Shown: piece by piece, positions 14,201 to 26,287 of the stretch
How positions within the stretch are numbered: the first letter of the stretch is position 1
How the letters are laid out: each line of letters starts with the position of its first letter
NCBI GenBank assembly: GCA_017562135.1
Contig: QEYB01000524.1
Coordinates: 186,001 to 250,000 of the forward strand
From: Dipylidium caninum
Taxonomy: Eukaryota; Platyhelminthes; Cestoda; Cyclophyllidea; Dipylidiidae
Length of the DNA: 64,000 nt
Direction: 5' to 3'
Notes under the pieces: model-generated
The model's input: only the letters and a program-made list of their open reading frames with translations
Database searches by the model: none
What the model was told of the DNA's origin: nothing
Program-made: the position numbers and the translations under genes

Positions 14201-14457
14201 CCAGACCGACCAGAGTGCGTCTCCAACCTGACAGCCTCTCACCTCCCAATTCTGCTGTGACCCGATTGCCCTTATTCCCGCAGGGTTGCCCTCATTTGCC
14301 CTTCCACCGCAAACTCCAGTGTTTTGTCTCACGCTTTGGATTGTGCCCTTCTCTCTTTCAGCACATCTACGATCGTCAGGCCAAGGTCTCGACGTGTTCG
14401 CGCATCTCAGAGCTCAGTTATATTACCTTCCTCATACCTGAGGTGCCAAAATCGTGA
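2280..14457 (+). CDS. SLC16-type monocarboxylate transporter, long-loop, with an apparent frameshift
   Basis: Major-facilitator transporter of the monocarboxylate family, expected in the plasma membrane. Exons: 2280-2612, 5848-5991, 7490-7694, 8844-9028, 9143-9470, 9661-10122, 10800-11117, 11204-11483, 11845-12030, 12561-12896, 12954-13079, 13151-13506, 14362-14457. TM1 carries SSWAWVVLLCAF...VDGIIISFG. The second exon has PLANVLSGYFDYRP and the third has WFEFRRALAVGLAICGSGVG, the usual RRALA..GSGVG signature. The family ALFRPV stretch opens exon 4. TM7 begins DTLDLKLLRSPSFLL, and TM8-12 follow, including VELIGVHHLTPAFF and GAGAIVGP. The loop between the two halves is about 500 residues, giving about 1,100 in total against the usual 450-500. 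All exon phases agree except in exon 3, where one base appears to be missing near 7650. The first in-frame ATG is at 2342; an upstream start exon is likely. Substrate cannot be told. Confidence 0.88.
2613..5847 (+). other. First large intron of the SLC16 gene
   Basis: A 3.2-kb gap between a GTGAGT donor at 2613 and a CCCCTAG acceptor at 5847; phases match across it. Open frames inside show no recognisable domain and no matching splice sites. The following introns (5992-7489, 7695-8843, 10123-10799) likewise hold nothing I can name. Confidence 0.75.
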
Positions 14458-14730
14458 AGACTTGATGTCTCACCTCACCTTCTCCCCGCCTCCATTGTGC
14501 TAATGACCTTTCCTACCGATTCGGTTCATCCATTCCTTTCCCTTCCCCGCCTCCACCTTCGCATCATTTTTCCTATAGACACACCAGTCACTGTCAACGT
14601 GGAAATCGTGCCAATTTACCGACTGTGCTGATACGTAACGACGGAATTTGTGTACAAGCCAACCAACAGGTCGAAGCCTCTCCGAGACTCTCGGAACTGC
14701 TGAGGACTCGGTTTGTCTCATCGCTGTTCA

Positions 14731-14736
14731 AATAAA
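14731..14736 (+). promoter_or_regulatory. Candidate poly(A) signal of the SLC16 gene
   Basis: AATAAA lies about 275 nt after the proposed stop codon at 14457. It is the nearest canonical hexamer downstream, so it is a reasonable but unproven 3'-end signal. Confidence 0.35.
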
Positions 14737-16090
14737 CTGGCCTGTGAGGTGCACACCTACGAAGTCAAACAATGTGAGCTCACATGGACTGGAATTTGGG
14801 ACGACATTCCTTCATTGCGGTCATATTAAGGCTAAGAAGAGTCCAACAATCCTTTCCTGAAGGTGTCTCGCGACGCCCGAAGTCCTCCTTAGTGCCTACC
14901 GAGTCAGGATGTGAGAGATTTGTGCAATCCTGACGTCTTCGGGAGACGTATTCACTCAACAATCCTGTCAATTCCGTTATTTTTTTTTTGTGCGGGCCCC
15001 GAAACAATCTCATTCATCTCCCAATGACTGTTCCCGCCTCCTGTCCTTATTTATTGGCGGCTCGGATACACCCGTGACAATCAACCGAATAAATCAACGA
15101 ACTTGCAGCATCGCAGTCCTCAGAGCCTTATTTTCCTACCCGTCCTCTCACTCTTCAGTAGTTTCCCCGCCCATGTTGCCTCATTTTTCCGGTTGGAAGG
15201 TGCCCCGACATGCCCCGGGGTCGAGGAGGATTGGTGTTTCGGGTGCTCCTCTCGGACACTTGACTTAGACCCCAAATCACACCTTCTCTACCACGATTAT
15301 GCCGATGCTGACTGATGGACAGACAAATAGCTGGTCTGGATGTCATTTCAATCGCCTTTTTCCCATAACCGTGGGCGATTTTGGCGACCACTTCGGACCT
15401 GAGGACACGATGGAGCCACTAATGCCAGTAAACGTAGGCAGAGGAACACCAAAGATTGGCGGGGCAGTTATTTTAACCTCAGACCCAGGGGAATCTGTTG
15501 CAGACGAGAAAACGACATCAGCAAAACTTTTTTCTGCCAGGGGCAGATGATGCAGCTACTGAAGACTGAGGACGAATGACGTTGACAATGGTCCAGATCT
15601 TTCTCTGACGTCAAGCCCATTTAGGAGGTGGAATTTGGTGCAGTCGGAGTGGAAATGGTGTAGGGGATTCTGATTTCGGCAGAGGTGAGGAACGAGGGAC
15701 ATCGGTGGTCTCCTAATTTCTGATTGTCAAAGCCTTTCCCAGATCAAATGGCCACGCATTTGAAAAGTATTGGACGCTAAAGGATAGGACCCCTTGTAAA
15801 GGTGCGTCGTGTGATGATTGAGGCGAGTGGTCAAACCACCGTGGACAATTACAGCTTGTGAGAGCGCTTAACCTGTCAACTTGGGAGGCGACCGTACACT
15901 GAGTTATCCAGACACGGTGGAGGGGCATGTGGCTCGCCTTCCAAAGAATTTCAGGCTGTCATGATAGAATACCTCATTGTCTGCGTTGTCAATACACTGG
16001 AGTCTCTGTTCGACCGAGGAGTGCATTAGTTGTCATCGCTGTGTCCCGTTGACAGCTAAATGCACTGCGAATAACAATGATTAGGGGGTC

Positions 16091-16113
16091 GAGAGAGAGA
16101 GAGAGAGAGAGAG
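16091..16113. repeat. (GA)n microsatellite
   Basis: An uninterrupted GA dinucleotide run of about 23 nt, read directly from the sequence, in the intergenic region between the SLC16 and neuropeptide genes. Confidence 0.9.
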
Positions 16114-19092
16114 GCGTCTCGCTCCCTCCTCTCCTCCCCACTTTTTCCTCTGCTGACGCCAGATTAGAGGTGAGATAAGGCCATGCTTTTGGCTGGAAAC
16201 TCGAGTGTTATTTGGGCGAGAGGGGAGCGAGGAAGAAAAGAGGCGCGGGGATGTAGGTGGAGGCTGGTGGAGGGGAGGCAAAGCCACTCGCCTTCGTGGC
16301 TGCACGTACCTCGTTCCGGTTACTCCGGGGCGGAGATGTCGTGGAGCGGGACAGGGTTCCCGTGTCCGTCAGAGTCGACAGTCGAGGGTCTCGAAGAGTT
16401 TCGTTTTCTTGCCGATTGTGCTTCACACGACCCTGTCGTCTCGTCATTTCTACGACAGAGACACTGCTAGTGATGCAGTCTGGGGCGGTTACCATCGTCG
16501 CGTAGACAGAGTTCACCAGACATGACGCATTTGGCAAGGAGGTTGACTTAACTTTAGGGACAGAACTCACGCTGAAGTTGGAGGTGTTTAAAGTGCTGTT
16601 GGAAAGGGGAAAGACCCACTTTTTTTTGCCTTCCAAATAGATGACGTCCTCGCCGCCTTCACCACCGACGACTACGACGTTGACCACTAAACTCATCATC
16701 CTCATTGAGAGGTGTCGTTCTCTCACCTGGGGTCCCGTCAACCCAATCCGCGCCCCACAAGCGGCCGATTTGTGCTGTTTTAAGTCTACCGCGGGTGACA
16801 CCTTCCCTCGCCGCTCCTCCACGTTCCATTCTGACCCCTCCGGGTCCTCAAACGCTCCTTTCAGCCTGCTCCCACATTTCCCCTCGATGTATTTTGCTTA
16901 GGGTTAAAATTTTTCCACTCCCACCAGGGAGTGCATTTTCACACATTCGGTTAATGTCTAATTTCACGGGAAGTGGGCCTGCTGGAGGAGGTCATTAAAG
17001 TCGGGCGTGAGAAGGCCATCGCCCCCGCCGATTTGAGCGAATTGACGGGGAGTGGTGCTACCTTCGCATTGTTGCCTAATTGAAAGGCCATTTTTTTCGG
17101 TTCCTTTAATGTCCGGCAACCACTGCGGCCTCCCCCCGCCTCCCCCTCCGCCCGCAGCTCCTTCGCGTCTCCCATCCCCTCCCGACACGGCGACAAGTGC
17201 ACCCGTGGCCGTGGGAGAGCAGCAAAGTCGGTCGTGATCCTATTATTTACATTTAATTCGCCTTCCGAGTAAAATTTAAGTCATCGTATGTGCCTCAGGT
17301 AGAGCATTTGCTTGTGTGTGTGTCTTTTTGTGTTTGTTTTGGAGCTGGAGGGGAGGAGAGGCGCCTCGGAGGTCGGCGGGAGAGGTGAGCGTCGTGATGG
17401 TGACTGCTGAAAGGTTAGACGATTGAGAAGTCCAAGAACCGGATTTAAAATGACTCTTCCTACTTAGTGTGGCATGACTGTCATAATCACCGTCCTGGCG
17501 GGGTCATAGACAATGTCAACAGACTGTCAATCGAAGCCGTGACCTTCACCCCTTTCCCATCCCGCGTGTCTTAGGATTTCGAAATTAAGCCTATTCTTCT
17601 TTCCATCTGGGACGAAAATGACAGTGTGGGTGTCGTGTCGCGATAGATTGGGGCCAATTTTGAGTTTGGTCAGACATTTTCGCCCCCCTGACAACACGAA
17701 ACTCTCCGTGCCCTTGGGAGACCGAAGTGAAGCGACCTTCTTGACGGGATTTGAGGCCTGGCGACAGAATTAAGTCGAGGTGGAGACATCCCCGTCCCTC
17801 AATCCCACTCTTCCCCACACCCACGACTGATCACCACCCTCATAATGGCGCTTGGAGGAGGCAGAAAGCCCACAGACGAATCTTTCCCTTAACCACTCCC
17901 GCGTGTCCCATGTGGACCGCGGAAAAGTTTTCGAACCGTCATTTGAGACATCTGTCTCTCTTCACTCCGCTTTCTCCCCACTTCGCTCGTTCGGGGTCCC
18001 CCCACGAGAGGATGGGTGGAGGAGACGCCGGACTGCTGAGTTTGGGGAGAACAAAGTTGGCCGGGAGAAGAGCACCTGAGAGGTGGACAGGCACTGGGAC
18101 GAGGGGTGGCGAACTGTATACCTCCGAGCTTGGGGGGCTCCTTAAGCCTTGATTACAAATTGAGTCGACACCTGATTGGTGGATCGTATTTGGGCTTTTT
18201 TTTCAAAGCGGTCCATTTTATTTGTCCACTTCCGTGTGAAGGGATTGGAAATGTCCCTTCAATGGGAAAGTAAAACTTTGATGAATGCTTCTTCACCGCT
18301 TCTCCATGCCCTCAGGTGTCGTTAATTCAGTGGGCAATTACTTCTCCACCTTTACGCGTTGGTGGACTTACCCGACTAAAAAATACCAAGTCCATGCGCA
18401 TCCCATCCCATCACCGCCTCCTCCCATCCCTCCGCGTGGCCGACCCGGACTTGGGGCAGCGGTTAATGCAAGCGGTAGGACAAGGGTGGTGCCTGGGCGT
18501 GTGGGGCGACGAGGAGGGAAGAAACACCCCCCGGGAGTCATAACACTTTCGTCGCCTTTCATGTACCTAACGTCACTGACCTCAGACGCTAACATGAGGA
18601 GGAAAAGGAGGAGAAGGTGGAGACGAGGACGATGAGTTTGGCGACCCCTTCGTGTCAATGAGCGCTACCGAGGACGCCTGACAGAAGACGGCGCTTACGG
18701 GGATCCTCTTGGCCACTTTGCAATCTCCAGCCTCTCTTGATAACACCAAACAGACGCATTGATGTTAATTGCGGTTGGGCGCTGGGCCACTCCTGTGTCA
18801 GTGACCGCGTCAGAGTGTGCTGGTGCAAGTGGGGCAGGGAGATCTCGGCTCCGCCTGCCACTTCGGAGGCTGTGGTTTCTGTTTTCCTCACGTATACCAC
18901 CGTTGGCTGCGGAGACTTACAAGTCGGATATCACTCGGTCAAAGACTCGTGAGGGTTGACTGCCTCTCTCCCTTTGTCTTCATTGGGAGCTTTAGGGGCC
19001 CCCACATTAAGGGCCGTCAGGGGGGTCGAGGCCGCCTGTCAAAATGCTAAAGCGGTCAGACACTCGACACTCAATTTGGTCTTGGAGATTTG

Positions 19093-19157
19093 TGGAGGAG
19101 GAATTGTGGAGGAGGAGGACTCAGGGAGGAGGAGGAGGAGAAGGAGGAGGAGGAAAA
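19093..19157. repeat. GGA/GAA-rich purine tract
   Basis: About 65 nt made up almost wholly of GGA, GAA and GAG triplets on the plus strand. It lies about 270 nt upstream of the TATA box of the first neuropeptide gene. It could be simple low-complexity sequence or a GAGA-like element. Confidence 0.7.
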
Positions 19158-19422
19158 TGATGCGGCCATGCGTCCCATTCAACTCGTCCGCCGCGATCGA
19201 GCTGTAGAGTCTGGGAGACGCGATGGGGCAGGTTAACCGGCCATTTGGGCATCTGGTTGGATTAAAAGGAGGTGAGGAGAGCTTGGTCGACCGGGTTGGT
19301 GGATACGGAGACGTAGCTGGGTGGTGGTCGAGGTGGTCACACGGAAAGTGGTGGAGGAAGACTCCACCAAAATTACCTCCTTTCCGTGTGGGATCGGTGG
19401 GGGGGCGGAGTGCCTGTTGAGC

Positions 19423-19430
19423 TATAAAAA
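19423..19430 (+). promoter_or_regulatory. TATA box of neuropeptide gene 1
   Basis: TATAAAAA sits 47 nt before the proposed ATG at 19477, the spacing expected for a TATA-driven start site with a very short leader. It supports the short first exon. Confidence 0.6.
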
Positions 19431-19476
19431 GACATGCTTTTCAACAGAGTCGAGGGTTATTCGACTCCCGGGTGGA

Positions 19477-20116
19477 ATGACAGAGAGGCGCTCGTAAGTA
19501 TTCCTCACTCTACCTCCTCTCAACTTTCCCCTCTTTCCCCGTTTCAAAAACAAAGAAATAGGGAAAAAGTTGCATCAAATCGGAGGGTAGGCCTCGTTCA
19601 TTAAAAAATACGATTTTTTTCTTTTTTTGTTTTGCTCTTGACGGGGTCAAATAACCATTCTTGGGGGGGGGGGGGGGTGGAAGAGAGAAGAAAAGGGGAA
19701 AGTGGCTTTAGGTAATGTTTAAACCACAGTTTTAATTATCTTTCCCACGTGAAGGGGCGGAGATGCTACCGCCAACCTCCACGCCTGTCTTCACCTACAC
19801 GAATTCTCATAATCTAACGCATTGGATCCCTTTCAGCCGCTCTACCATTTGGCTGTTGCCAATCTGCCTCCTCTGTTGCACGACAATGCGGAGCCAGGGC
19901 GCAGTGGTCGGACGATTTTTAGGCGAAAATGAAGAACTCGTGCCGGGTGAGACCTACCAGTACTTGCCGTCAATTCAACCGGAACGTTTAATTGTCTACG
20001 ACTCGGTTAGTGGACGTCCTCGAGATGTTTGGCGTCATCCCATGCCACCGATGGCCACCGTTGAACAGGCCAGTCTACCCGCGGTGAAACGGGCACAATT
20101 CCTTCGAATCGGCTGA
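19477..20116 (+). CDS. Neuropeptide precursor 1, AQFLRI-amide type
   Basis: A secreted prepropeptide of 98 residues built from two exons: 19477-19493 (17 nt, MTERR plus two bases) and 19837-20116. The GTAAGT donor and CCCTTTCAG acceptor join in phase 2. Residues 1-28 look like a signal peptide (basic start, core IWLLPICLLCC, then a cut after SQGA or nearby). The C-terminus reads VKRAQFLRIG and then stops. The KR dibasic site would release AQFLRI, and the final Gly donates the amide. The middle of the precursor has no other clear dibasic site. LR(L/I)-amide ends occur in myomodulin-like and other lophotrochozoan peptide families; assignment to one of them is inference. The same KRAQFLR block ends the next gene, so this is almost certainly a real functional unit. 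Confidence 0.75.
19663..19677. repeat. Poly(G) run inside the neuropeptide 1 intron
   Basis: Fifteen consecutive G on the plus strand. Similar runs occur at 10492-10503 (12 G), 30504-30516 (13 G) and 53401-53411 (11 C). Such runs are prone to assembly length errors and can form quadruplexes. Confidence 0.9.
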
Positions 20117-22602
20117 CCCGGAGGCCATTCCAAACCCATAAGAGGGTGAATACTGTTAGACTTAATTGTTCCCCCTAGTTGAAATACATTCAAGCATATC
20201 TGCTTGACCCATTTATTCTCTAAACTGGGGACTGTGGATGGGAAGGGGGACGAGCGAGGGGAAAACTGGGGCATGCTGGGTGCCCCTAAACACCTTCTTC
20301 CGTCGGTCTGCCACTGGCCGTTACAATCCCGAGAGACGGGTGTTCTCCATCCTTCCCTTCTTCTAACTATCCATCCCCCGTCCACCACCGCCTTCTCAAT
20401 TAGTTGCAGAGGAAAGACGAGAGCGTTAAGTTGATTGGTCGGGGACACCGAGAGCTCGGGGCGATCGTGTAAGACTCTTTTTTCATTGTCAGAGATTAGT
20501 TCCCTTTTCCTCTTTTTCCACAGGAGCATGTCAATTCGCTTACAATGAAATTTCCTTATTCTCCACATAGTCTCATTCACCTCTGATAGCGAGGAGCACT
20601 TTCCCCACTGAGGTGTGTTAAAATAATTTTATCCCTGAGACATAACTACCTTCTTTCTTTTCCATTAACCTCGGTACTAAAAGTATGTGTATATGTATGT
20701 ATGTGTGTGTATAAGTGTTCATCAATTCGGCCTGTTTTTACTACTTTTAGCCGCTCTCCACCCCGCCTTCCCTTCCCCGGCCTTTCGCGCTCCCCGCACG
20801 CAAGCGTACACTTTTGCGTCCTCCGCCCAACACGCAATTACCATTGGAAGTAACGGCAGGCGGAATAATGCCTCCGGAAGTGCACAAATGTGACAATTTA
20901 AATAAGACCTTATAGTAAATAGAGTGTCAAAATTAGAATGCAAAAAAGCCTGATTGCAATTGCCTCCCCCCTCCTCGCCCCGGGGCCCACAACGGAGGCG
21001 GGACATGGGTTGTGGGGCGTTGCGGACCGCTTAAGACTTTGTTAATCGTGTAGGCTTTCAACTCATATCCAGAAAGAGGCAACAGTGGCGGCGCAATGGA
21101 GTCCTGATACTTGCAAAGATACTACTGATTTTCCATCAGCCACCCTACTGGTTACGAAAAACCTCCTTGATGTCATTGCAAAGAGCTTTTGAAATTAAAG
21201 GTTGCTCAAGTAGTTTGGCTTTTGGACTGGTAAAGTGAGAGGTGGTGACCCACTAGCTAGCGTTTATGTCAATCGTATTTAGGCATAAGAATTTTGTTTT
21301 AAACAGAGGGAGATGTGTTTACTTGGTTAGGTACAACAATCCAACAGACGGTTTATATGCAGAGGGCTAATGCACATTCCGAGGGAGTTCGTTGATTCCC
21401 GAAGGTAACATACATTAGTGAGAGAGGAAAGGGTCGAGTACTCAAATTGGGACGTGTGCTCCTCATCGCCCAAACGACATCACTGTCGCGTAGGTTTGCG
21501 ATGGCTAAAAGAAGTGGTCCCTGTTTTAATCGGTGAGCTAAATCAACACTTTCCCCTCGAAACTTCCAACCGCTCAAACACAATGAAAATGAGTTGTGAA
21601 CTCAATCCTGTCAGTGGGCTAAATCGTCCTCTCTCCGGACCCTGAGGAGAAAGGACAGCCGAACAAATTTGCAGTTTCGGCCCCTCCGAGGGGAGCGTAA
21701 AGTCACCGGTCAATGAATTAGACAGGAGAAATTGACAAGATAAAATGATAAAATTGGATTTAAGCAGACAGGTGAAGCGCAAGCATGAGAGACGTGGAAG
21801 TTTGCCCGTAGAACAAAAGATTTTTGCCCGTTCTCCTCTTTTCTATCCCCATGGCTGATAACTGAATTCGCCAACTTCAAAAACTAAATCAGCCTTTTTC
21901 CAAATAAGTGAAGAGTGAGTATTTACCTCGTTACTGTATACACGCTCGAATGATTCGCCACCTCATTTTTGGGATTTTTTAGGAAGTTTCCTCACCCCCG
22001 CGTCTGCATCATGCCCCCTCGGCCTCAGCCGGTGAAAAAGCAATAAAAAAAGTTTTTTAAACGAGAAATTTGCCCTAGTACAAAAGATCGGTAAATTCAT
22101 TCTTTATAGGAGAGTTCCTTTCAAAACTTCAATTTCCCTGCCTACCCCACCACCCCGTGCTCTTGGCTGCCCACTCCCCCTAGCTCATTGTCGAGAATTC
22201 TTGCTCCCCGGGAGCAAGAAAGTCCTCGTGCATGTGCGCGATTGGTTGCGTGTCTCTGCCCCCTTCCACCTATGGCATTGACACGAGGACATATATATAG
22301 AGAAGGCATGCTCCGAGTTACCTGGTTAAATTGTGTAAGCGTAACATTTCAGACGTTTAAGCAAAGTCATGCAGAGGCAAGTTTTTACCCTCACCCCTCG
22401 GGGCCCCTATTGAATGCGTAATATTTTAAATACTGTCTATTTATACCTTGCTGTATGTTAATTGGTGGTAGAATAACCGGAAAAGTAGGAAGTGGTTATC
22501 ACTTTTGCCTCTCGACGATAGGAAACAGTCGGTTGAAATTAATAAATTTATGAGTCACAGCGATGATGAGGGTAATTTGCCGCATCGTCGCTAGAGTTAT
22601 TG
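20117..22602. other. Intergenic region between the two neuropeptide genes
   Basis: About 2.5 kb with no supported exon. It contains a TG/TA-rich patch near 20681-20712. I found no third copy of the KRAQFLR motif here, although only by eye. Confidence 0.5.
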
Positions 22603-22610
22603 TATAAAAG
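22603..22610 (+). promoter_or_regulatory. TATA-like box upstream of neuropeptide gene 2
   Basis: TATAAAAG matches the box upstream of neuropeptide gene 1. It lies 266 nt before the tentative ATG at 22869, further than in the first gene, so the link is weaker. A nearer ATG at 22646 soon reaches a stop and offers no splice donor. Confidence 0.35.
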
Positions 22611-22868
22611 AAGCTGCGCAATACTGTTGTCACTGTCAGTGGGACATGAAGCCCCACTTACTTAATAATGCTTGATCGTATATACTGTTTATATCCCCCC
22701 TCCAAATTTTTATTGAACCTACAAAAATGGATAAGAAAAGAAAAAAGGTATATAATGGATAAGCATAATTTCAAACAAGTTCTTTATTAGTCACTTTAAC
22801 TAATCGCAAGTTAGTTTTAATTAACTAAAGCGATAGCTAGGCGTTTATACCGGAATGAAATGTTCAGA

Positions 22869-23428
22869 ATGACAGGCAAAGCAGGGTGTTTAGACTTAAC
22901 TTCAGTGCAAAGCGCAAATATACAAGAACCTTTGCAACTATGGCGATGAGATTCTAAAAGTTTACCGGAACTATCTGCGGTTTTAATATTTCTCTGCCGA
23001 ATAATTTCTCGCGATCTTGGTTTTGTTGGGTTGGTTTTAGTTACTTGCAATCAAACCGCTAGAAAGTGAAAGTAACCAGAACGGAACTAATCTATTTTAC
23101 TCGTGGCCGCCGATTTGAGTGTTAACCACAGGTTACATTCTAGCTAACTCCACTTATCGAATAATTTGGTACTGATAGGTTGACAATTCTAACCCTGGTC
23201 GGCGCGCTGATAATCTACCTCGCAACTGTGCCCGGCAGTCAGGCGTCGTCGCTGAGAGGTCATGGAGCCAGGAGCGTTGCCTCAGACGATCTCATCGACG
23301 CGGCGGAATCAGGAGACGATGCTGAGCCTCAAATGCACGATTTGTTGGAGGCGATTAGGCACTACCTCTCCAGCAGGCAGTATGCTCTCAACAAGCGCGC
23401 CCAATTCCTACGGTTAGGTCGCAAGTGA
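22869..23428 (+). CDS. Neuropeptide precursor 2, AQFLRL-amide type
   Basis: A prepropeptide of about 88 residues. The coding exon 23179-23428 opens at a TGATAG acceptor and starts with a hydrophobic signal core (LTILTLVGALIIYLATV) ending near SQAS. An acidic spacer follows, then EAIRHYLSSRQYALN and the end KRAQFLRLGRK. Cleavage at KR and at the final RK would give AQFLRL-amide. The first exon is tentative: 22869-22885, 17 nt, MTGKA plus two bases, phase 2. It has the same length and phase as the first exon of precursor 1 and both begin ATGACAG, but its GTGTTT donor is weak. The EAIRHYL stretch recalls the helix of NPY/NPF peptides, though the short amide shared with gene 1 is the better-supported product. 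Confidence 0.68.
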
Positions 23429-26287
23429 ACCTTGGCGAATGGGAAGATGAAGCGATCCAATTGTCATTCGTTAAATTTGCGGACTCTCATTGCGTATAAG
23501 TAAAACTGATTTACCTTATTACCCTTCTCTTACCAGACCTCTTGGTATGGGGGACGCGGTTAAATCAATCGAGATTTTTATCAATCTTCGTAATGTGTGC
23601 CTCCTAGATCCCAGGCAGCTAGTGGTGATGGGCAAGAACACCGTCTCTTCGCTAAATACTTATCTTAGTGCGGTTCACTTTGATTGAGTGGCGGAGTGGG
23701 AATTCGTAAGAGCCTCATTATCTCATCCCAGGGCACCTCTGTGACCATGAAAGACTTAAATTCCGCTAAAATGAACTAAGGTGGAGAATGGGTGGAAGGA
23801 TAAGATGGAAGAAGTGGATAGAGAAGGTCACGCATGCCCTTTGTATGATTTCTAGGTAACCTCGCCTCTATGCCGATCCTTCTCCGTCCCCGTCCCCAGC
23901 TCTCGCTTGTTGGAGCTAAGACAATTTCCCACCATGCTATCAAAAGTGTGGCTAAACGATAACGGAGACAAAGCAAACACTCCTTTTTGTCTATCCACCC
24001 AACCAAGGCTGTCTACCTATCATTTTTCGTGGTTAATTGATGATTATATACGTTTACGGCTCCGTGTACTTGCGGTGTGAAATGGATGAGAAGAAGCTCC
24101 GGTAAATGCAAATTTTAAGGCCAGAAGTAAGATTAAAAGTCAATGACAGTAATGTTTTTAACTAGGGGAGTATGACAACAACAACAAACAAGGAAAGGGA
24201 TTGTAAAAGGAGAAAAGAAAAGCGATATAGGCGTTTGCGGTTTAAATGCGCCTCAATTTGTATGACGATTTGAACAAATACCTCTATTTGTTGCCATCGA
24301 AGATGAGAGGAGTGACCTCCAATTAGAGGAATTTCGAGCCTCATGGTCGTGATTAAGGAAATGTCTCCGCGGACAGTGTTAAAATATCACAAATAAACGG
24401 TGTTTATCTGTCTACTCGCTTGAAATGACGGGTTATTCGAGCCTTTCACTTATCTCAGCTAACTGGGTCGCTCAGATGACAGTCAGCTAACCACTTCGAA
24501 TAAACAACTTCCCTTGCATCCTCAACAGCTCCAACAACTTTAGTGTCGTCAGTGGCCGTCACAATCGCCCGAGCGGAAAGTGGTTTCCACTTCTCGGTGA
24601 AGCGCACTCAATGGGATCGGATGGAAAATTGGAAAGGGGAAATGTAGAACGGCGTATGCAGAGCAGTGGTACACCTCAGTGCGGCCGCCCGCAGCCATCG
24701 AAAGAAAAGAGGCCAATTTGGTATGAGGAGGCGACTAACATTTTCCAGAAAGCTGATTTCAGAGACGGAGAAGGGCGAAAAGACGAGTCGGGCAAATGTA
24801 GATGACTGAGTTGACGGGCAGGAGACCTTCTCCTCCCTTCCCTTCCCCTTCGTGTTTCCTTTACTCTGGGAGTAGGACAAACAATTGGTCGACATTGTGG
24901 CCGATGTACCATTCTTCTCCTTTAGACTTCTTGTTCATTCATACATTGCAATGTCGTCTTTTTCAAAATTAATCGAACTTCCTCTTTTAAAAGCTTTTGG
25001 TGCTCAAGATTGGATCACAAAGGGGTGATAGGTATATGATTGCGTAAATTCCGCAATCCCTCGTTAATTGCTGAAGTAAAACATGTTAAATGAACACATC
25101 CAATTTCTCCTCATTCGTCCTCCGCCACCTCCTTTCCAACCCACCTCGGAATCTGCCGCGCTCCAAATCAACCAGCCGCCTTCTGGCAGGAGATGTGTTT
25201 TCACCAAAAAAAGACCATTGCATCTCGTCACTATGGCTGTTAACTACACGGAATTAACTCCCGTCCCAATCCCACGGCTTCCTTTCCCCGCGGCTCTTCC
25301 TCCTCTTTGAGTTGAACCGGTCACATGTTGTGTGAACAAAGCGGGAAAAAAATCCTAAATCAAGTATTGCGAATCGAATAAAAAGGTAAATTGTTTTGCT
25401 TTCTGAATTTGTGATCTTCCATTTCCGCCGCCCATTCCTCGCCACGCCAGACCCATAGCCTCTCCTTTATAAATCAGGAGGGTAGTCCTGCCTCAGACGT
25501 GAAAGATGTCCGCCTGTAAAGAGAATTGTGCATTTATGACTACTTTATAATTGTCAGCCTGCTGAAAACGGGTAGACATGGCTGAAATTGCATTTAAGTT
25601 GTGTAAATTTTTGAGAATCGGGGCTTCACGTTAAAGTACCCGCATTTCACCGCCTCTAAAATAAGTTGCACCGTAATTCTACTTATTAAGTTTTTAAGTA
25701 GCATAATCATACTCGTTAATAGATGTTTGACATGTTGTACTATTTTCTCAATGAGTTCTTATGTAATTCGTGTCAAACATTCCACCGATCAGTCCTTGTT
25801 TACTTTACTTTTAAAACACTTATTAACCTTCCTTGTGTTTGTAGAAACTTAGGCAATGGCGCAAGGTGTCATGATGAACAAGTCACCTTACCTTCTCTAG
25901 CTTGCCAGTCCCCATGTCCACCACCGCCTGCCTGACACGGCAATAAATGACATATTTTGTCGGTGTGAGGTCGAGAGTTTGACTTTATTACGGTGAGTGT
26001 CAGCGCAACACCAGGGGGGTACCGGATCCAAACGGCCCGACACCGCACTCTCCTCCGCCTGGTAGCATTCACGTGGAAAGTGTAAGCAAAAACAAGCTGC
26101 ACAACTCGCACACTGTGGTGTGCAGCAGCCTAACCAATGAATTTGCACATCTTCATTCGCGCCTTAGTGTGTGTGTGTGGATGGCAGTGATTGTGTATAC
26201 GTGCGCGTGTGTGTGTCAGTGTGTGCTAAAACCGCAAATGAGAGGGCGTTTTGAGTGTACTATGAGGCAGAGCCTCATTCCGCCACA
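23429..26287. other. Intergenic region between neuropeptide gene 2 and the tandem-C2 gene
   Basis: About 2.9 kb with no supported gene. A GT microsatellite lies at about 26169-26182, just before the C2 gene. Short open frames here lack splice-site and motif support. Confidence 0.5.

Larger units (their letters stand above)
14737..19422. other. Large GC-rich gene-poor region
   Basis: About 4.7 kb with many open frames on both strands, caused by high GC rather than coding. No chain of exons with consistent phase or family motif was found. It holds a GA microsatellite (16091-16113) and a GGA-rich purine tract (19093-19157). A short open frame ending at 15315 (DLDPKSHLLYHDYADAD) and a 204-codon minus-strand frame at 16822-16208 are the most protein-like pieces, but neither is recognisable. 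Confidence 0.5.

Noticed and set aside
16208..16822. 204-codon open frame on the minus strand
   Set aside because: The region is GC-rich with long open frames on both strands; no domain, no upstream or downstream exon partner, and Ser/Thr-rich composition typical of chance translation.
18890..18930. A frame reading TYTTVGCGDLQVG, like a potassium-channel selectivity filter
   Set aside because: No pore helix, no membrane segments and no splice sites around it; eight residues in a GC-rich, gene-poor region are not enough.
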